DNA of 64,000 nucleotides from Variovorax sp. PBL-H6 (GTDB taxonomy: Bacteria > Pseudomonadota > Gammaproteobacteria > Burkholderiales > Burkholderiaceae_C). The stretch is from positions 744,001 to 808,000 of the forward strand of contig NZ_LR594659.1 of NCBI RefSeq assembly GCF_901827155.1, written 5' to 3'. Below, piece by piece: positions 36,566 through 45,787 of this stretch (position 1 is its first letter; each line of letters opens with the position of its first letter). The notes beneath the pieces are model-generated. The model ran no database searches and was not told where the DNA came from. It worked only from the letters and a program-made list of their open reading frames with translations. Both the position numbers and the translations under genes were made by a program.

Positions 36566-39502
36566 ATGAGCAAGTTGAAGGCGTTGCTGCGTCCGTGGTT
36601 TTCTCGATCCATCAATTCGCAGAGTCTCTGGGCGCAAGCTGATCTCGCCCTCATCGCCGGCAATCAGTCGCAAGCCACAGCAATCTATCGGGGCTTGGCG
36701 AGCGCCAAGCTGAAGAGCCCGGAGGCGTATTTGTATGCCGGCCTCTCCGAGCAACGACTGCACAGGCCGAGCGAGTCGATTGCCGCGATGGAAGCGGGAC
36801 TTCGACAGTACCCGGATCTGCCGTTGTTGCTGGAGCACTATGTACGCATCTGTTCCGAACTCGACCAGATCGATCGCGCCATTCGGCATTTCGCTGCGGA
36901 CAAGGAAGATGAAAGGCAAGTCTGCGAGCAGATGTTCGACAGGTATCCGGACTCCCAGGTTCAGTCCAGCTTGATCGCGCATTGCCTGCAAAGCGGCTTC
37001 ACAGACCTGGCCGGACAAAAGGTCAGTCGCCTCCTGGAAAGCTCGGATGACAACGTCCTCCTCTGGCGGCTTGCGGATGTGCTCTTGTCTCACGAGCGCA
37101 GCGAGGAAGCGATGGCCATCTACCGGCGATTGGCGGCACGCCCTGCGGAAAATCCACTGGGGCTCGTGCATTCGGCTCTCTCGGAATACAGGCTGGGCAA
37201 TCCGGAGCGAGCTGCCGATATGTTCGAGTCGGGGATCCGGACCTTCCCCGATGCGCTGGAGCTGATCGATCACTTTGCACTCATTTGCGCGCAGCTGCGC
37301 CAGATGAATCGCGTGGTCCGGACTGCAGTCCCGGGCGCGAATTCGGAAGTGGAAGCTTGCGAGGTCCTTTTTGCCAGGTTCCCCGATCCACAAATCCAGG
37401 TGGGACTGATCGACCATTGCCTCAGCCACGGGCTCGAGCAGCTTGCGGAGCAAAAGATCCGTTCGATCTGGGAGAGTTCGGACGACGCTCTCGCGCTTTG
37501 GCAGGTTTCTGAGCTGCTGTTGCTCAGGGAACGGACCGATGAGGCAAATGCTGTTCACCGCAAATTGGCTGCACGTATCCCCAAGGATCTGGAGGACTAT
37601 CATCTCTCGAGCTTGGCCTTCGTCTGTTTGTCCGAATTGGACGAATGCCTGGAACTGCTCGAACAGGGGCTCCTTCACTATCCGGGCGCAGCCAAGCTCA
37701 TGGCGCTGTACGTGAAGATTTGTGCCAAGAGATTCGAGTACGACCGCTATAGGGACTTCCTGGATTCGCTGGAAGCGTCAAAACTGCCACCGCCCGTCTC
37801 CATGCTGGACTTTTACCGGGCCAGCATGAGTGCTCCAGTCGATTTCGTGATCAATCTTCAGGACATCGAACTGCGAGTTGGGCCAAGCGATGTGCCCTTT
37901 CTGAGGCAGGACTTTCTCACTTATCTTCGGAAGAATCCCCAGCCCCTCAAGATTGCAAAGGTGCTGGTGTTCTTCTGCCGCTACCTGCACCTGCCTGCAG
38001 ATTTCAGTGCGGGGGTCTACGATGCCCTGCGACTTGCGTTCCAAGGCCATGGCAAGGCGAGCAGGGCGCTTCAGATCCTTGACGAAATGACGCCGCCCAT
38101 GATCCCGCGGCATCCGATCTCGCCCGACATCGACATTGGCGGGTTCATCGAGGCCGCCCTTCGCATCTCTGAAAATCTGGTGGAGCTGACGGAGCCGATC
38201 GCGGATATGACCAACAATTGGACGCCTTGGCAGTACATCTTCTGCCTCGTTGCGCCCGAACTGTATGGGACTGCGATGGGCGCCTTCGAGAAAGTGGTCT
38301 TCAATACCTGGCCCAAGCTCAACTTCACAGCGGCGCACGTCAGGGATGCGGTCGATGTTCAAAAGAGATCAGGAAAGAAACTGCGCCTCGGGTTCATCGT
38401 TCACGATTCGATGCCGATGATGTCGGGGTTTTTGCCTCGGCTCGACAAGGATCGCTTCGAGACCGTATTCCTGCGTCCTGGAAAGGCTGGCAAAACCGCT
38501 GCGGCCAAAAGCTGGATTGCTCGCGCTGGCAAGACCGTTCAGTATTCGGATGTCGACATGTATGCCGCTATCCAGACCATCGCCGACGAAGAACTCGACA
38601 TCATCGTGTCGGGTCCTTCCATTGCAGCGGTGTTCTACCCGATGATGGCCCGGCTCGCACCGCTCCAGATGGTTCTGTTGGAGCCGAACTGGACCGATGG
38701 TCTGACTCACGCGGACTACTACATTTCCTGGCAGCCGGCCGAGCCAGTCCAACTGGACGACTTTTACAAGACGAAGGTGTCGCTCTTCCGGCATCCTCCC
38801 TACTGGATCGAAAGGCCGGAGGTGGAGCAGAAGGGCGCCATCAGCCCGGAAGCACGCGCAGAAATCAGGAAGAGGTTGCTCAATGCGGGCCCTGATGCAC
38901 GCATTTACCTGTGCGCCAATACGCCTCCCAAGATCCATCCCGACATGGACGGGATCTTTCAAGAGATATTGGAGCGCGATAAAGAGGCGATCCTGGTGCT
39001 TCTTCGCGGGGAATATCCTCCGGCCAAGACACTGAGAAGTCGCTTGCGTGAAAGACTCGGTCCTTGCTACGAAAGGGTCGTCTTCATGTCGACCATGAGC
39101 AAGGACGATGCTCACTTGTTGCTGCAGTCGGTGGATTGCTGCCTGGATTCCTATCCTCTCTGCGGCATGTCCTCGAGCTTCGACGGCGCCATGCTGGGTA
39201 TACCGACGGTCACGCTGCCTGCGGACGTTCCATTTGGCCGCTGGACTGCAGCCATCTATGAATACATCGGCGCCGAGACGCTGATCGCGAAGAGCCGGGA
39301 CGACTACGTCAATTTGGCGTTGAGGTTGGCATCGGACAAGGACTGGCGAGGTCGGCTCTCATCGGAAATCAAGCAAAAGTCGTCCCGCTACGTGGAGAGT
39401 GAGCCCAGCAGCCAGGAACTCGAGGCATTTCTTCTGGAAGCCTGGAACAGGAAACTGCAGGGCCTGGCGCCATCTAACTGGATGAACGGCGGGTGGCAAT
39501 AG
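36566..39502 (+). CDS. TPR protein with C-terminal GT41/OGT-like transferase domain
   Basis: The 978-residue protein has about 400 residues of helical TPR-like repeats followed by a domain like the catalytic half of O-GlcNAc transferase/GT41. The latter shows KLRLGFIVHDSMPMMSGFL, PLQMVLLEPNWTDG, IYLCANTPPKIHP, VVFMSTMSKDDAHLLL and DSYPLCGMSSSFDGAMLGIPTVTLP, where OGTs bind UDP-sugar. The helical half has an exact super-repeat of 145 residues (Trp22, Trp167, Trp312 begin LW-type helices). I start at the ATG 36566. It directly follows fnlC, so it may be the transferase for L-FucNAc or may glycosylate a protein (both inference). Base composition is lower in GC than its neighbours by eye. Confidence 0.78.
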   Translation: MSKLKALLRPWFSRSINSQSLWAQADLALIAGNQSQATAIYRGLASAKLKSPEAYLYAGLSEQRLHRPSESIAAMEAGLRQYPDLPLLLEHYVRICSELDQIDRAIRHFAADKEDERQVCEQMFDRYPDSQVQSSLIAHCLQSGFTDLAGQKVSRLLESSDDNVLLWRLADVLLSHERSEEAMAIYRRLAARPAENPLGLVHSALSEYRLGNPERAADMFESGIRTFPDALELIDHFALICAQLRQMNRVVRTAVPGANSEVEACEVLFARFPDPQIQVGLIDHCLSHGLEQLAEQKIRSIWESSDDALALWQVSELLLLRERTDEANAVHRKLAARIPKDLEDYHLSSLAFVCLSELDECLELLEQGLLHYPGAAKLMALYVKICAKRFEYDRYRDFLDSLEASKLPPPVSMLDFYRASMSAPVDFVINLQDIELRVGPSDVPFLRQDFLTYLRKNPQPLKIAKVLVFFCRYLHLPADFSAGVYDALRLAFQGHGKASRALQILDEMTPPMIPRHPISPDIDIGGFIEAALRISENLVELTEPIADMTNNWTPWQYIFCLVAPELYGTAMGAFEKVVFNTWPKLNFTAAHVRDAVDVQKRSGKKLRLGFIVHDSMPMMSGFLPRLDKDRFETVFLRPGKAGKTAAAKSWIARAGKTVQYSDVDMYAAIQTIADEELDIIVSGPSIAAVFYPMMARLAPLQMVLLEPNWTDGLTHADYYISWQPAEPVQLDDFYKTKVSLFRHPPYWIERPEVEQKGAISPEARAEIRKRLLNAGPDARIYLCANTPPKIHPDMDGIFQEILERDKEAILVLLRGEYPPAKTLRSRLRERLGPCYERVVFMSTMSKDDAHLLLQSVDCCLDSYPLCGMSSSFDGAMLGIPTVTLPADVPFGRWTAAIYEYIGAETLIAKSRDDYVNLALRLASDKDWRGRLSSEIKQKSSRYVESEPSSQELEAFLLEAWNRKLQGLAPSNWMNGGWQ

Positions 39503-39575
39503 CTTCCTGTCAAGCGAATCATCTTCCTGACCTCGGGGTGCGGCGCCTGAAGGTTGCGCCTCCTCGTCTTCGCAC

Positions 39576-41252
39576 GTGATTATTCAGCGTCGAGCGCCCT
39601 CAGCAGCAAGATCGAAGGACTGGGCGTCCCTGGTCATCCTCGCATTCGCCATCGCGACGGCGGTGGTCGCCCTGCTGATTCCGATCTACTCCGACGAGAT
39701 CGCGATCCAGATGGCCCGCGCACGCTTCCTGATCGAAGGAGGCGCGCTGCTGAACCTGTTCCCCCAATGCCGTCCGTTGCTGGCAGCCATCCCGGCATCG
39801 TGGTATCCAGGTGCCGTCTTCAATGCCATCGTGTATTCGGATGCGACGGGCATCGGTCTCCGGATCAGGGGAATCGCACTGTGTACGGCTTGGCTGCTGC
39901 TGCTGTGGGTGTGGGCTGGCCGCCATCCGCAAACGCTTGTTCCGAGGCGGCGCTTCCAGGCGCTGATCCTCTCGTTCAACCTGCTTGGCGTGCTGCCCTT
40001 CGTGCTCGTCCTCGCGCGCTCGGAGCAGCTCCTGGTGCTGGGGCTCGTCGCGCACTGCATGCTCGCGCTGTTCTGGCCCGCCAAGGCATCGGACGGCTTG
40101 CTCATGAAGAGCCTGAAATGCGCGGCGCTCTTCTTGATGGGATCGGTGTTCCTGCTGACCCATCCCAAGGCCTTGTTCTTTGCGCCGGTGGTGGTGGCCT
40201 CCACCTGGCTCGTCTTTCGAGATGCTGGGCGGCTGTGGGCGGCCGGCGCGATGCTCGTGACCGGCTTCGCCATTTTCCAGTCGTTCCAGTATGCCCAGCT
40301 GTCTGCGAGCTGCGCAGGCGCGCCAGAGATGGCGAAAGTTCTCGCGCAGCACACATTGGACTTCCGTCTGCTCGCGAGCGACAAGCCTGCTCTTCTGCGC
40401 GAGGCCTTGCGCAACCTGACTTCCTCGCTCGGACTGGTGATGGATCGCATGCCGGTGACCACCGCCTATCAATCGAGCTGGCTGCCGGCGATCCAAAGCG
40501 AATGGATGGCGCCATGGCTCAACCGTTTCGGAATGCTGCTCAAGGCCAGCCTGTACGCGCTGGCCCTGACGTTGCTCGTTGCCGCTGTCCTTCGCTTCGC
40601 AGTGCAAGTCGCGGGCAAGCGGCTCGACAGGACCGTCCTGCTCGGCATCGCGCTGGTCGCAGGGCTGGTGCTGCACGGCACCGTGTACAACCCGAGTGCC
40701 TGGCATTTCTACACGCCTGGCCTCATCGTGCCTGCGCTGGTCGTGCTGCTGTTGCTGGTGCTGCCCGCAGCGATGACCGCACCGAACTGGATGCGCTCGG
40801 CCTCGGGTGCTTTTGCGTGCTATTGGATGTTGCTTGCCATGGCGAGCATGGTGCTGTTGCTGGCCCTCCAGACGCCCGAGCTGCTGAGAATTGCGCGCAC
40901 CGGCGACGCCGTGATCGTGGGTCAGCCGTTGTCGACGCCGGCATTCGTGCGCGAGGAGCAGCGCGCACGGCTGTTCGCGCTAGCCAAGCGATGCGACATC
41001 AAGGATGGCGATGATCGCCTGGTGCTGGACGGCGGCGCCTATTTCCACTTCCAGAGGGGGAGGCAGCCGATCAACGTGTTCTACGTGTCCGACTATGCGT
41101 TCGGAATGGATATCGGCCCCAAGCTCCCGGAGTTCCTGAAGAATCTCGATAGCGGGGGCGTCCTTTCGCGATGCGAGTACTTGACCAAGGCTTTGCGTGA
41201 CAAAGCGACCGTGTCGGGCCAGATGTGCTGTGTTTCAAAGGCAGATTTCTAA
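39576..41252 (+). CDS. GT-C-like integral membrane protein
   Basis: The 558-residue protein starts at a GTG and has about ten membrane helices, the first followed by an outside acidic motif (IYSDEIAIQM) usual in GT-C enzymes. The last 120 residues are soluble and contain cysteines (AKRCDIKDG, SRCEYLT, QMCCVSKADF) that could form disulfides in the periplasm. It is the last gene of the plus block and converges with another GT-C gene. Substrate unknown; polyprenyl-linked sugar transfer is inferred from layout only. Confidence 0.7.
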   Translation: MIIQRRAPSAARSKDWASLVILAFAIATAVVALLIPIYSDEIAIQMARARFLIEGGALLNLFPQCRPLLAAIPASWYPGAVFNAIVYSDATGIGLRIRGIALCTAWLLLLWVWAGRHPQTLVPRRRFQALILSFNLLGVLPFVLVLARSEQLLVLGLVAHCMLALFWPAKASDGLLMKSLKCAALFLMGSVFLLTHPKALFFAPVVVASTWLVFRDAGRLWAAGAMLVTGFAIFQSFQYAQLSASCAGAPEMAKVLAQHTLDFRLLASDKPALLREALRNLTSSLGLVMDRMPVTTAYQSSWLPAIQSEWMAPWLNRFGMLLKASLYALALTLLVAAVLRFAVQVAGKRLDRTVLLGIALVAGLVLHGTVYNPSAWHFYTPGLIVPALVVLLLLVLPAAMTAPNWMRSASGAFACYWMLLAMASMVLLLALQTPELLRIARTGDAVIVGQPLSTPAFVREEQRARLFALAKRCDIKDGDDRLVLDGGAYFHFQRGRQPINVFYVSDYAFGMDIGPKLPEFLKNLDSGGVLSRCEYLTKALRDKATVSGQMCCVSKADF

Positions 41253-41273
41253 CGCCGGCTTCCAAACGGGCAC

Positions 41274-43475
41274 TTAGTCGCGGGTCGGCCGTACCTCGAA
41301 CTCGCTGAGCCGCGCCGACAGACCCGAGGCCGCTGGGTCGATCAAGGAATCGAACTCGATGGTATTGATGCCTGTCCGCAATGCTCCCCGGGGCACGGAA
41401 GCGACGAATCGAAGATCCTGCCCCCACGTGATCGGCAGGTCGACTCCGTTGACCTGCACCCGCAGGCTGCTCTGGATCGCCGCCGACAGAATGATGTCGA
41501 ACCTACCCGAAAGTACATAGGGCTTGTCGGCAGATTCAAGCGGGAACAGCAGCCTGGAATGCTCCTGGGACTTCCAGGCAGCGGCGTCATAGCGCAGGTG
41601 TCGCCGCATCCATTCAGCCTCGTGCCAGCCGTTTCCGCGGGTGGGCTTTTCCAGGCTCCACCACGTGCCGAAGTCCCAGCGGTAGCTCGCCGTGGCACCG
41701 GCTGGCTTGAACAAGCCGAGCCGATCTCCGCCGCCGGCCGGTGTCTGCCTGAGGATGGCTCGGTAGCGCCTTGCCACTGGCGTCTCCGCCTCTTGAAGGC
41801 GCTGGCGATAGCCATCGAGGGCCGGATCGCCCGTGGCATGCCCGTCGATATCGATCACGAGGGGCTGCATTTGCGACTTGGGGCGGGCAAATGGCTTGGT
41901 CTGCGGCGGCGGAATCCCGGAGGGCGCGTCGGCGTATGTGAAGGACCATTCGTCCGCGCCTTCGATGCAGCGGCCGGGCCGGTTCAAGCCGTCCATCCGT
42001 TGCCAGTAGCCGCCCGGCATGAGGCAGATCTCGGGCGGCGCGATGGGCCTGCCATAGAGGTAGGTCAGCACATGGACCAGGTTGTCGCGCAGCATCCAGA
42101 CATGGGCGAGCTGGTTCGAATGGTCCAGGATGAGGAGCGACCGATGGCCTTGGCTGTCCGCATCGTAGTTTTCTACGATGGTCCGCAGCACCTTCCGCTG
42201 GGCTTCGGCAATGTCGATGTAGTGATGGAACTGGAAGAGCTGGGCCGCGGCGCCGCAACTGAGAAGCCACAGCGCCACGACGCCCCCCAATGGGCGCAGC
42301 AGCATGCCCAGACCGATCACGAGCACCAGGACCACCAGCGCGGCCCCGAAACTCGCGAACAGGAAGGTGCGCTGTGAGATCTGCAGGTGCGAGTTGGAGA
42401 ACATGAATGGCACGTAGCCGAGCGCGAGCAGAACCACGCCCATGGCAGCCATGCGCAGCAATGGCGGGCCGCCGTCTTGGCGCATCGTTTCCGAACCGGG
42501 CAACAGCGGCAGGCGGCTGCGTGGGCTCAGCAGAACGCAGAGTGCGCAGATGCCTCCGAAAGCCAGCAGGTACCAAGGGCTCGTGAACTCTTTGCGAGCC
42601 ATGCCCCAGGCATCGAGCCAGCCGCCTGCAAGGGCACGGGCAAAGCCGGTATCGAACAGCCGCGGCAGCGAGCGATACAAGGCCGCGAACGGTGCATGCC
42701 GATCGGTGATGGTCTGCTGGTAGGAATCGCCTCCCGACGCCGATGCGTACAGGACGTAAAAGACATACGAGACCGCCGCCGTGAGCCAGGCCAGGGTTGG
42801 CCAGGGGTTCTTGCGCACGACCTGCCACGCCCCGACAAACCCGTGACGGCACCACTGCACGAGCAGGGGGAGCATGCAAAGCATCAGCGCGACCTCGTAC
42901 ATCAGCTGCGCGGCCAGCATGAATATCGCGGCTGCGGCGATGCCGAGCCTGCGCGACCAACCCGGCGCTTGTGTCTGCGCATGAACCAGCATGGCCGATC
43001 CGAGCAGGATCAGCGCCATCGACATATTGATGTGCTGGCTGCGGAACGACAACTGCATCGTATCGGCGGGATACAGAAGCACGAGCAAGCCGAACAGTGC
43101 GCCCCAGCGAAGAGAGCGAGTGATGCAGGCGCCGATATACGCGCAGGTGGCGCCCTTGACGAGCAGGATCGCGATCAGGATCCAATGCCACGCATCAAAG
43201 GAATCCGGGTTCAGCATGTATCCCAGCGCGTGGGGGAACACGGTCAGCGGACGAAGTCGATGAGCCTCCAGCAGCGTGTGCGGTTGTACGAACAGCACCG
43301 GGCCGGAGATGGTGAAGATGCCGAGGACGTCCCATTCCTCGATGAGGCCGTGCAGGCTGAACCCGAACGGGATCCACAGCAGCGCGATCGCGACGGCCGT
43401 GGGCAGGATCAGGGCAACCAAGGTCCTTCTCTTGAGCTTCATGGAACTCTGAACGTCATTGTTATCTTCGCGCAT
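41274..43475 (-). CDS. Large GT-C-like membrane protein with periplasmic C-terminal domain
   Basis: The product of 733 residues has about eleven membrane helices over the first 430 residues. An acidic first loop (LHGLIEEWDVLG) is typical of GT-C proteins. A soluble beta-rich C-terminal part follows (SLEKPTRGNGWHEAEWM; a final Ig-like segment from LSGRFDIILSAAIQ onward). The start may be the ATG at 43475 or 43442 (MKLKRRTL); neither has a clear ribosome site. It is the last gene of the minus operon after a GtrA gene, so it likely transfers the sugar flipped by that GtrA. Confidence 0.7.
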   Translation of the reverse strand: MREDNNDVQSSMKLKRRTLVALILPTAVAIALLWIPFGFSLHGLIEEWDVLGIFTISGPVLFVQPHTLLEAHRLRPLTVFPHALGYMLNPDSFDAWHWILIAILLVKGATCAYIGACITRSLRWGALFGLLVLLYPADTMQLSFRSQHINMSMALILLGSAMLVHAQTQAPGWSRRLGIAAAAIFMLAAQLMYEVALMLCMLPLLVQWCRHGFVGAWQVVRKNPWPTLAWLTAAVSYVFYVLYASASGGDSYQQTITDRHAPFAALYRSLPRLFDTGFARALAGGWLDAWGMARKEFTSPWYLLAFGGICALCVLLSPRSRLPLLPGSETMRQDGGPPLLRMAAMGVVLLALGYVPFMFSNSHLQISQRTFLFASFGAALVVLVLVIGLGMLLRPLGGVVALWLLSCGAAAQLFQFHHYIDIAEAQRKVLRTIVENYDADSQGHRSLLILDHSNQLAHVWMLRDNLVHVLTYLYGRPIAPPEICLMPGGYWQRMDGLNRPGRCIEGADEWSFTYADAPSGIPPPQTKPFARPKSQMQPLVIDIDGHATGDPALDGYRQRLQEAETPVARRYRAILRQTPAGGGDRLGLFKPAGATASYRWDFGTWWSLEKPTRGNGWHEAEWMRRHLRYDAAAWKSQEHSRLLFPLESADKPYVLSGRFDIILSAAIQSSLRVQVNGVDLPITWGQDLRFVASVPRGALRTGINTIEFDSLIDPAASGLSARLSEFEVRPTRD

Positions 43476-43506
43476 GGGGAATGTGCTCGTCGGCCGGATC
43501 GCTGCT

Positions 43507-43878
43507 TCAGCGAAACAACCACCGGCTCGCCACGAAGGTGAGGGGGATCGTGACGGCGATGCTCGCCAGCGGTGCGAGAGTGGGCGGAAGGCGCAGCAGA
43601 TCGACCCATCCATAGACGATCAGCGCTCCCAGTCCGTACTGCGCCAGGTACACGAGTGGCAGCAGCGCTGCCTTTCCCTCGTTGCGCGGCGCCCCAAAGA
43701 CGAAGAAACGGTTGAGCGCATACGCCAGTGCGATCCCGGAGACGAAAGCGATCGCGTAACTCACCCAGTACGGCATGAACCGGAGCAGGACCAGGTACAG
43801 AAGGTACGTACCGAGCGTGTTCAGGCCCCCGGAGATCAGGAAGCGGATCAGCGGGGACGCAATCTGCCGCGCAATCAT
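43507..43878 (-). CDS. GtrA family membrane protein (putative flippase)
   Basis: The 123-residue protein has four membrane helices with the GtrA pattern: LIRFLISGGLNTLGTYLLYL, VSYAIAFVSGIALAYALNRFFVFG and a final IPLTFVASRWLFR. It is a paralogue of the GtrA protein at 19350 but only distantly similar. It sits between fdtD and a GT-C gene, with the partner GT2 two genes upstream. Confidence 0.85.
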   Translation of the reverse strand: MIARQIASPLIRFLISGGLNTLGTYLLYLVLLRFMPYWVSYAIAFVSGIALAYALNRFFVFGAPRNEGKAALLPLVYLAQYGLGALIVYGWVDLLRLPPTLAPLASIAVTIPLTFVASRWLFR

Positions 43879-43885
43879 GGCGCGA

Positions 43886-44833
43886 TCAGCCCTGCGTCTT
43901 TTCCACAGCCTTCAGGCGCAGGAACTCCGCGTGGTCCCGGATGTAGTCGTTGCCGTCGTAATAGTCGGATGCGAACACCAGCAGCACTGCGTCCGACGAA
44001 TAGCGGTATTGAATGCCCCAGGTCATCGGCGGCAAGTAGATGCCGATCGACGGATGATCCAGTTTGAACTCCTGGCGCCGGGTCCCGTCGTCGGCCACCA
44101 CGCTGACTTCGCCCTTGATCGCGACAAGGAACTGATGGCATTTGTGATGCGCATGTTCTCCACGAGTCTCGGCCGTCGGCACGTCGTAGACGATGAAGTA
44201 GCGCATCGGCTTGAACGGTATGTCGCGCTCGAACTCGCCCACCGAGAGGCTGCCTCGCATGTCCGGGACCGCGCGCAGCTGGTGCAGGGTGACACCGGCT
44301 ACCGAAGTGGCCGTCACCCCGGGGGCCTTGACGCCCTGTGCTTCCTGCTTCGATACGGCCTGCGCATCTGCGTCCACGTAGCCCGTGATGCGCGCCGGAT
44401 TGCCCACCACGATGGCATTCGGCGGCACCGAACGCGTCACCACCGCGCCGGCGCCGATCATCGCGTTGCGCCCGATGGTGATGCCAGGCAGGATGGTTGC
44501 ATTGGCACCCAGCGAGGCGCCTGTCTGGATGGTGGTGCGCCCAAAGCGCTCAGGGTACCGCTTGCTGCGCGGGAAGAGGTCGTTGGTGAAGGTGACGTTC
44601 GGCCCGACGAACACGTCGTCTTCGATGCGTACGCCGTCCCACACCTGCACGCCGCATTTGATGGTGACACGGTCGCCGATGACGACGTCGTTCTCGATGA
44701 AGACGTGGTCGCAGATGTTGCAGTCGCCGCCGATGCGTGCCTGCGGAAGCACGTGAGCGAACGCCCAGACCCGCGTGCCGGGCCCGATCTGCTGGCTTTC
44801 GCACAGCGCATGAGGGTGCGTGAAGTGATCCAT
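43886..44833 (-). CDS. fdtD: Bifunctional N-acetyltransferase / dTDP-4-keto-6-deoxyglucose 3,4-ketoisomerase (FdtD-like)
   Basis: The 315-residue protein fuses two enzymes of dTDP-Fuc3NAc synthesis. Residues 1-155 form a left-handed beta-helix acetyltransferase ([54 protein letters not shown]). Residues 180-315 form a cupin 3,4-ketoisomerase of the FdtA/WxcM type ([63 protein letters not shown]). The same domain order is known in FdtD-type enzymes. It takes the RfbB product and acetylates the FdtB product, so the genes form one pathway although FdtB lies two genes upstream. Confidence 0.88.
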   Translation of the reverse strand: MDHFTHPHALCESQQIGPGTRVWAFAHVLPQARIGGDCNICDHVFIENDVVIGDRVTIKCGVQVWDGVRIEDDVFVGPNVTFTNDLFPRSKRYPERFGRTTIQTGASLGANATILPGITIGRNAMIGAGAVVTRSVPPNAIVVGNPARITGYVDADAQAVSKQEAQGVKAPGVTATSVAGVTLHQLRAVPDMRGSLSVGEFERDIPFKPMRYFIVYDVPTAETRGEHAHHKCHQFLVAIKGEVSVVADDGTRRQEFKLDHPSIGIYLPPMTWGIQYRYSSDAVLLVFASDYYDGNDYIRDHAEFLRLKAVEKTQG

Positions 44834-44836
44834 GGC

Positions 44837-45778
44837 TCAGTCCCTGGTGGTCTCGTTGTACCGGTGCAGGCGCATCATGACCGTGTGCGGACGGCCCTTG
44901 GTGTTCTCGTAGATGCGCCATGCATACGATCCCACCACGCCCAGGCCGAAGAGATTGACCGCGCCCAGAAAGACGATCGTGAGGATCGTCATGGCATAAC
45001 CGGGCACGTCGATCATTCCCATCAACCGTCCCACGGCGACGACGATTCCGAACAGCCCTGCAAGCAGGGCCGTCGCACCGCCTACGCGTACCAGCAGCCG
45101 GATGGGCAGGTCGGTGAACGAGAACACGCTGTCCATCAGGTAGTTGACTTTCTTTCTGAGAGTCCAGGCCGACTTGCCGTGCTGGCGTGTCTGGCGTGTG
45201 TAGTAGATCAGCTTGCGTCGGAAGCCGAGCCAGAAGAGCTGGGCGATCAGCGAGCTGTGGCGCTCGTCCAGGCGCAGCAGGTTGTCGCGGAAGTCGCGGT
45301 TGCAGCCGAACACGTCGACTCCGCCGGGTGGGACTTCGGGCACCACGTACTTGCGGTAGAGCCACCAGAAGAGCTGCGCAGGCAGGCGGGTCATCAACGG
45401 ATCTTCCCGTCCCTGGCGCGTGCCGACGACGACGTCCACGGGTTCGGTGCGCAGTGCCTTGTCCATCTCGAGCACCAGCTCCGGCGGCTCCTGCAGGTCC
45501 GCGGCCATTACCGCATAGCGCTCGGTCTCCGACAGCTCCAGGCCAGCGCGGATCGCCGAAAAAGATCCGAAGTTGCGGGACAGCAATGCGAGCTGGGAAG
45601 CGAAAGGCTGCTCAGGCAGCGCATCGCGCAGCAGTTCGAAGCTTCGATCGGGACTGCCATCGACGACGAAGACAACGTGAATCTGACCCTCAAGATCGCG
45701 GTGCAGGCCGCTGACGGCATCCAGCAAGGCCGGAATGGAGCCTTCGTTGCGGTAGACGGGAATCACGAGAGTCAGCAC
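44837..45778 (-). CDS. GT2 glycosyltransferase, GtrB/ArnC-like, membrane-anchored
   Basis: The 313-residue protein has a GT-A domain (LTLVIPVYRNEGSI, VVFVVDGSPDRS, SRNFGSFSAIRAGLEL, VMAADLQEPPELV) and two C-terminal membrane helices (GATALLAGLFGIVVAVGRL and TILTIVFLGAVNLFGLGVVG). It should form an undecaprenyl-phosphate sugar. It sits between fdtB and fdtD, so Fuc3NAc or a related sugar is a plausible donor (inference), with GtrA at 43507 and GT-C at 41274 completing the set. Confidence 0.87.
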   Translation of the reverse strand: MLTLVIPVYRNEGSIPALLDAVSGLHRDLEGQIHVVFVVDGSPDRSFELLRDALPEQPFASQLALLSRNFGSFSAIRAGLELSETERYAVMAADLQEPPELVLEMDKALRTEPVDVVVGTRQGREDPLMTRLPAQLFWWLYRKYVVPEVPPGGVDVFGCNRDFRDNLLRLDERHSSLIAQLFWLGFRRKLIYYTRQTRQHGKSAWTLRKKVNYLMDSVFSFTDLPIRLLVRVGGATALLAGLFGIVVAVGRLMGMIDVPGYAMTILTIVFLGAVNLFGLGVVGSYAWRIYENTKGRPHTVMMRLHRYNETTRD

Positions 45779-45787
45779 GGGCTTGTC

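Noticed and set aside
39576..41252. Considered as an O-antigen polymerase.
   Set aside because: The SDE first-loop motif and soluble Cys-rich end fit GT-C better, although a polymerase role cannot be fully excluded.
42387..43541. A 384-codon plus-strand frame opposite the large GT-C gene.
   Set aside because: Composition is Gln/Arg/His-rich and lacks any family match; the minus-strand membrane protein explains the region.
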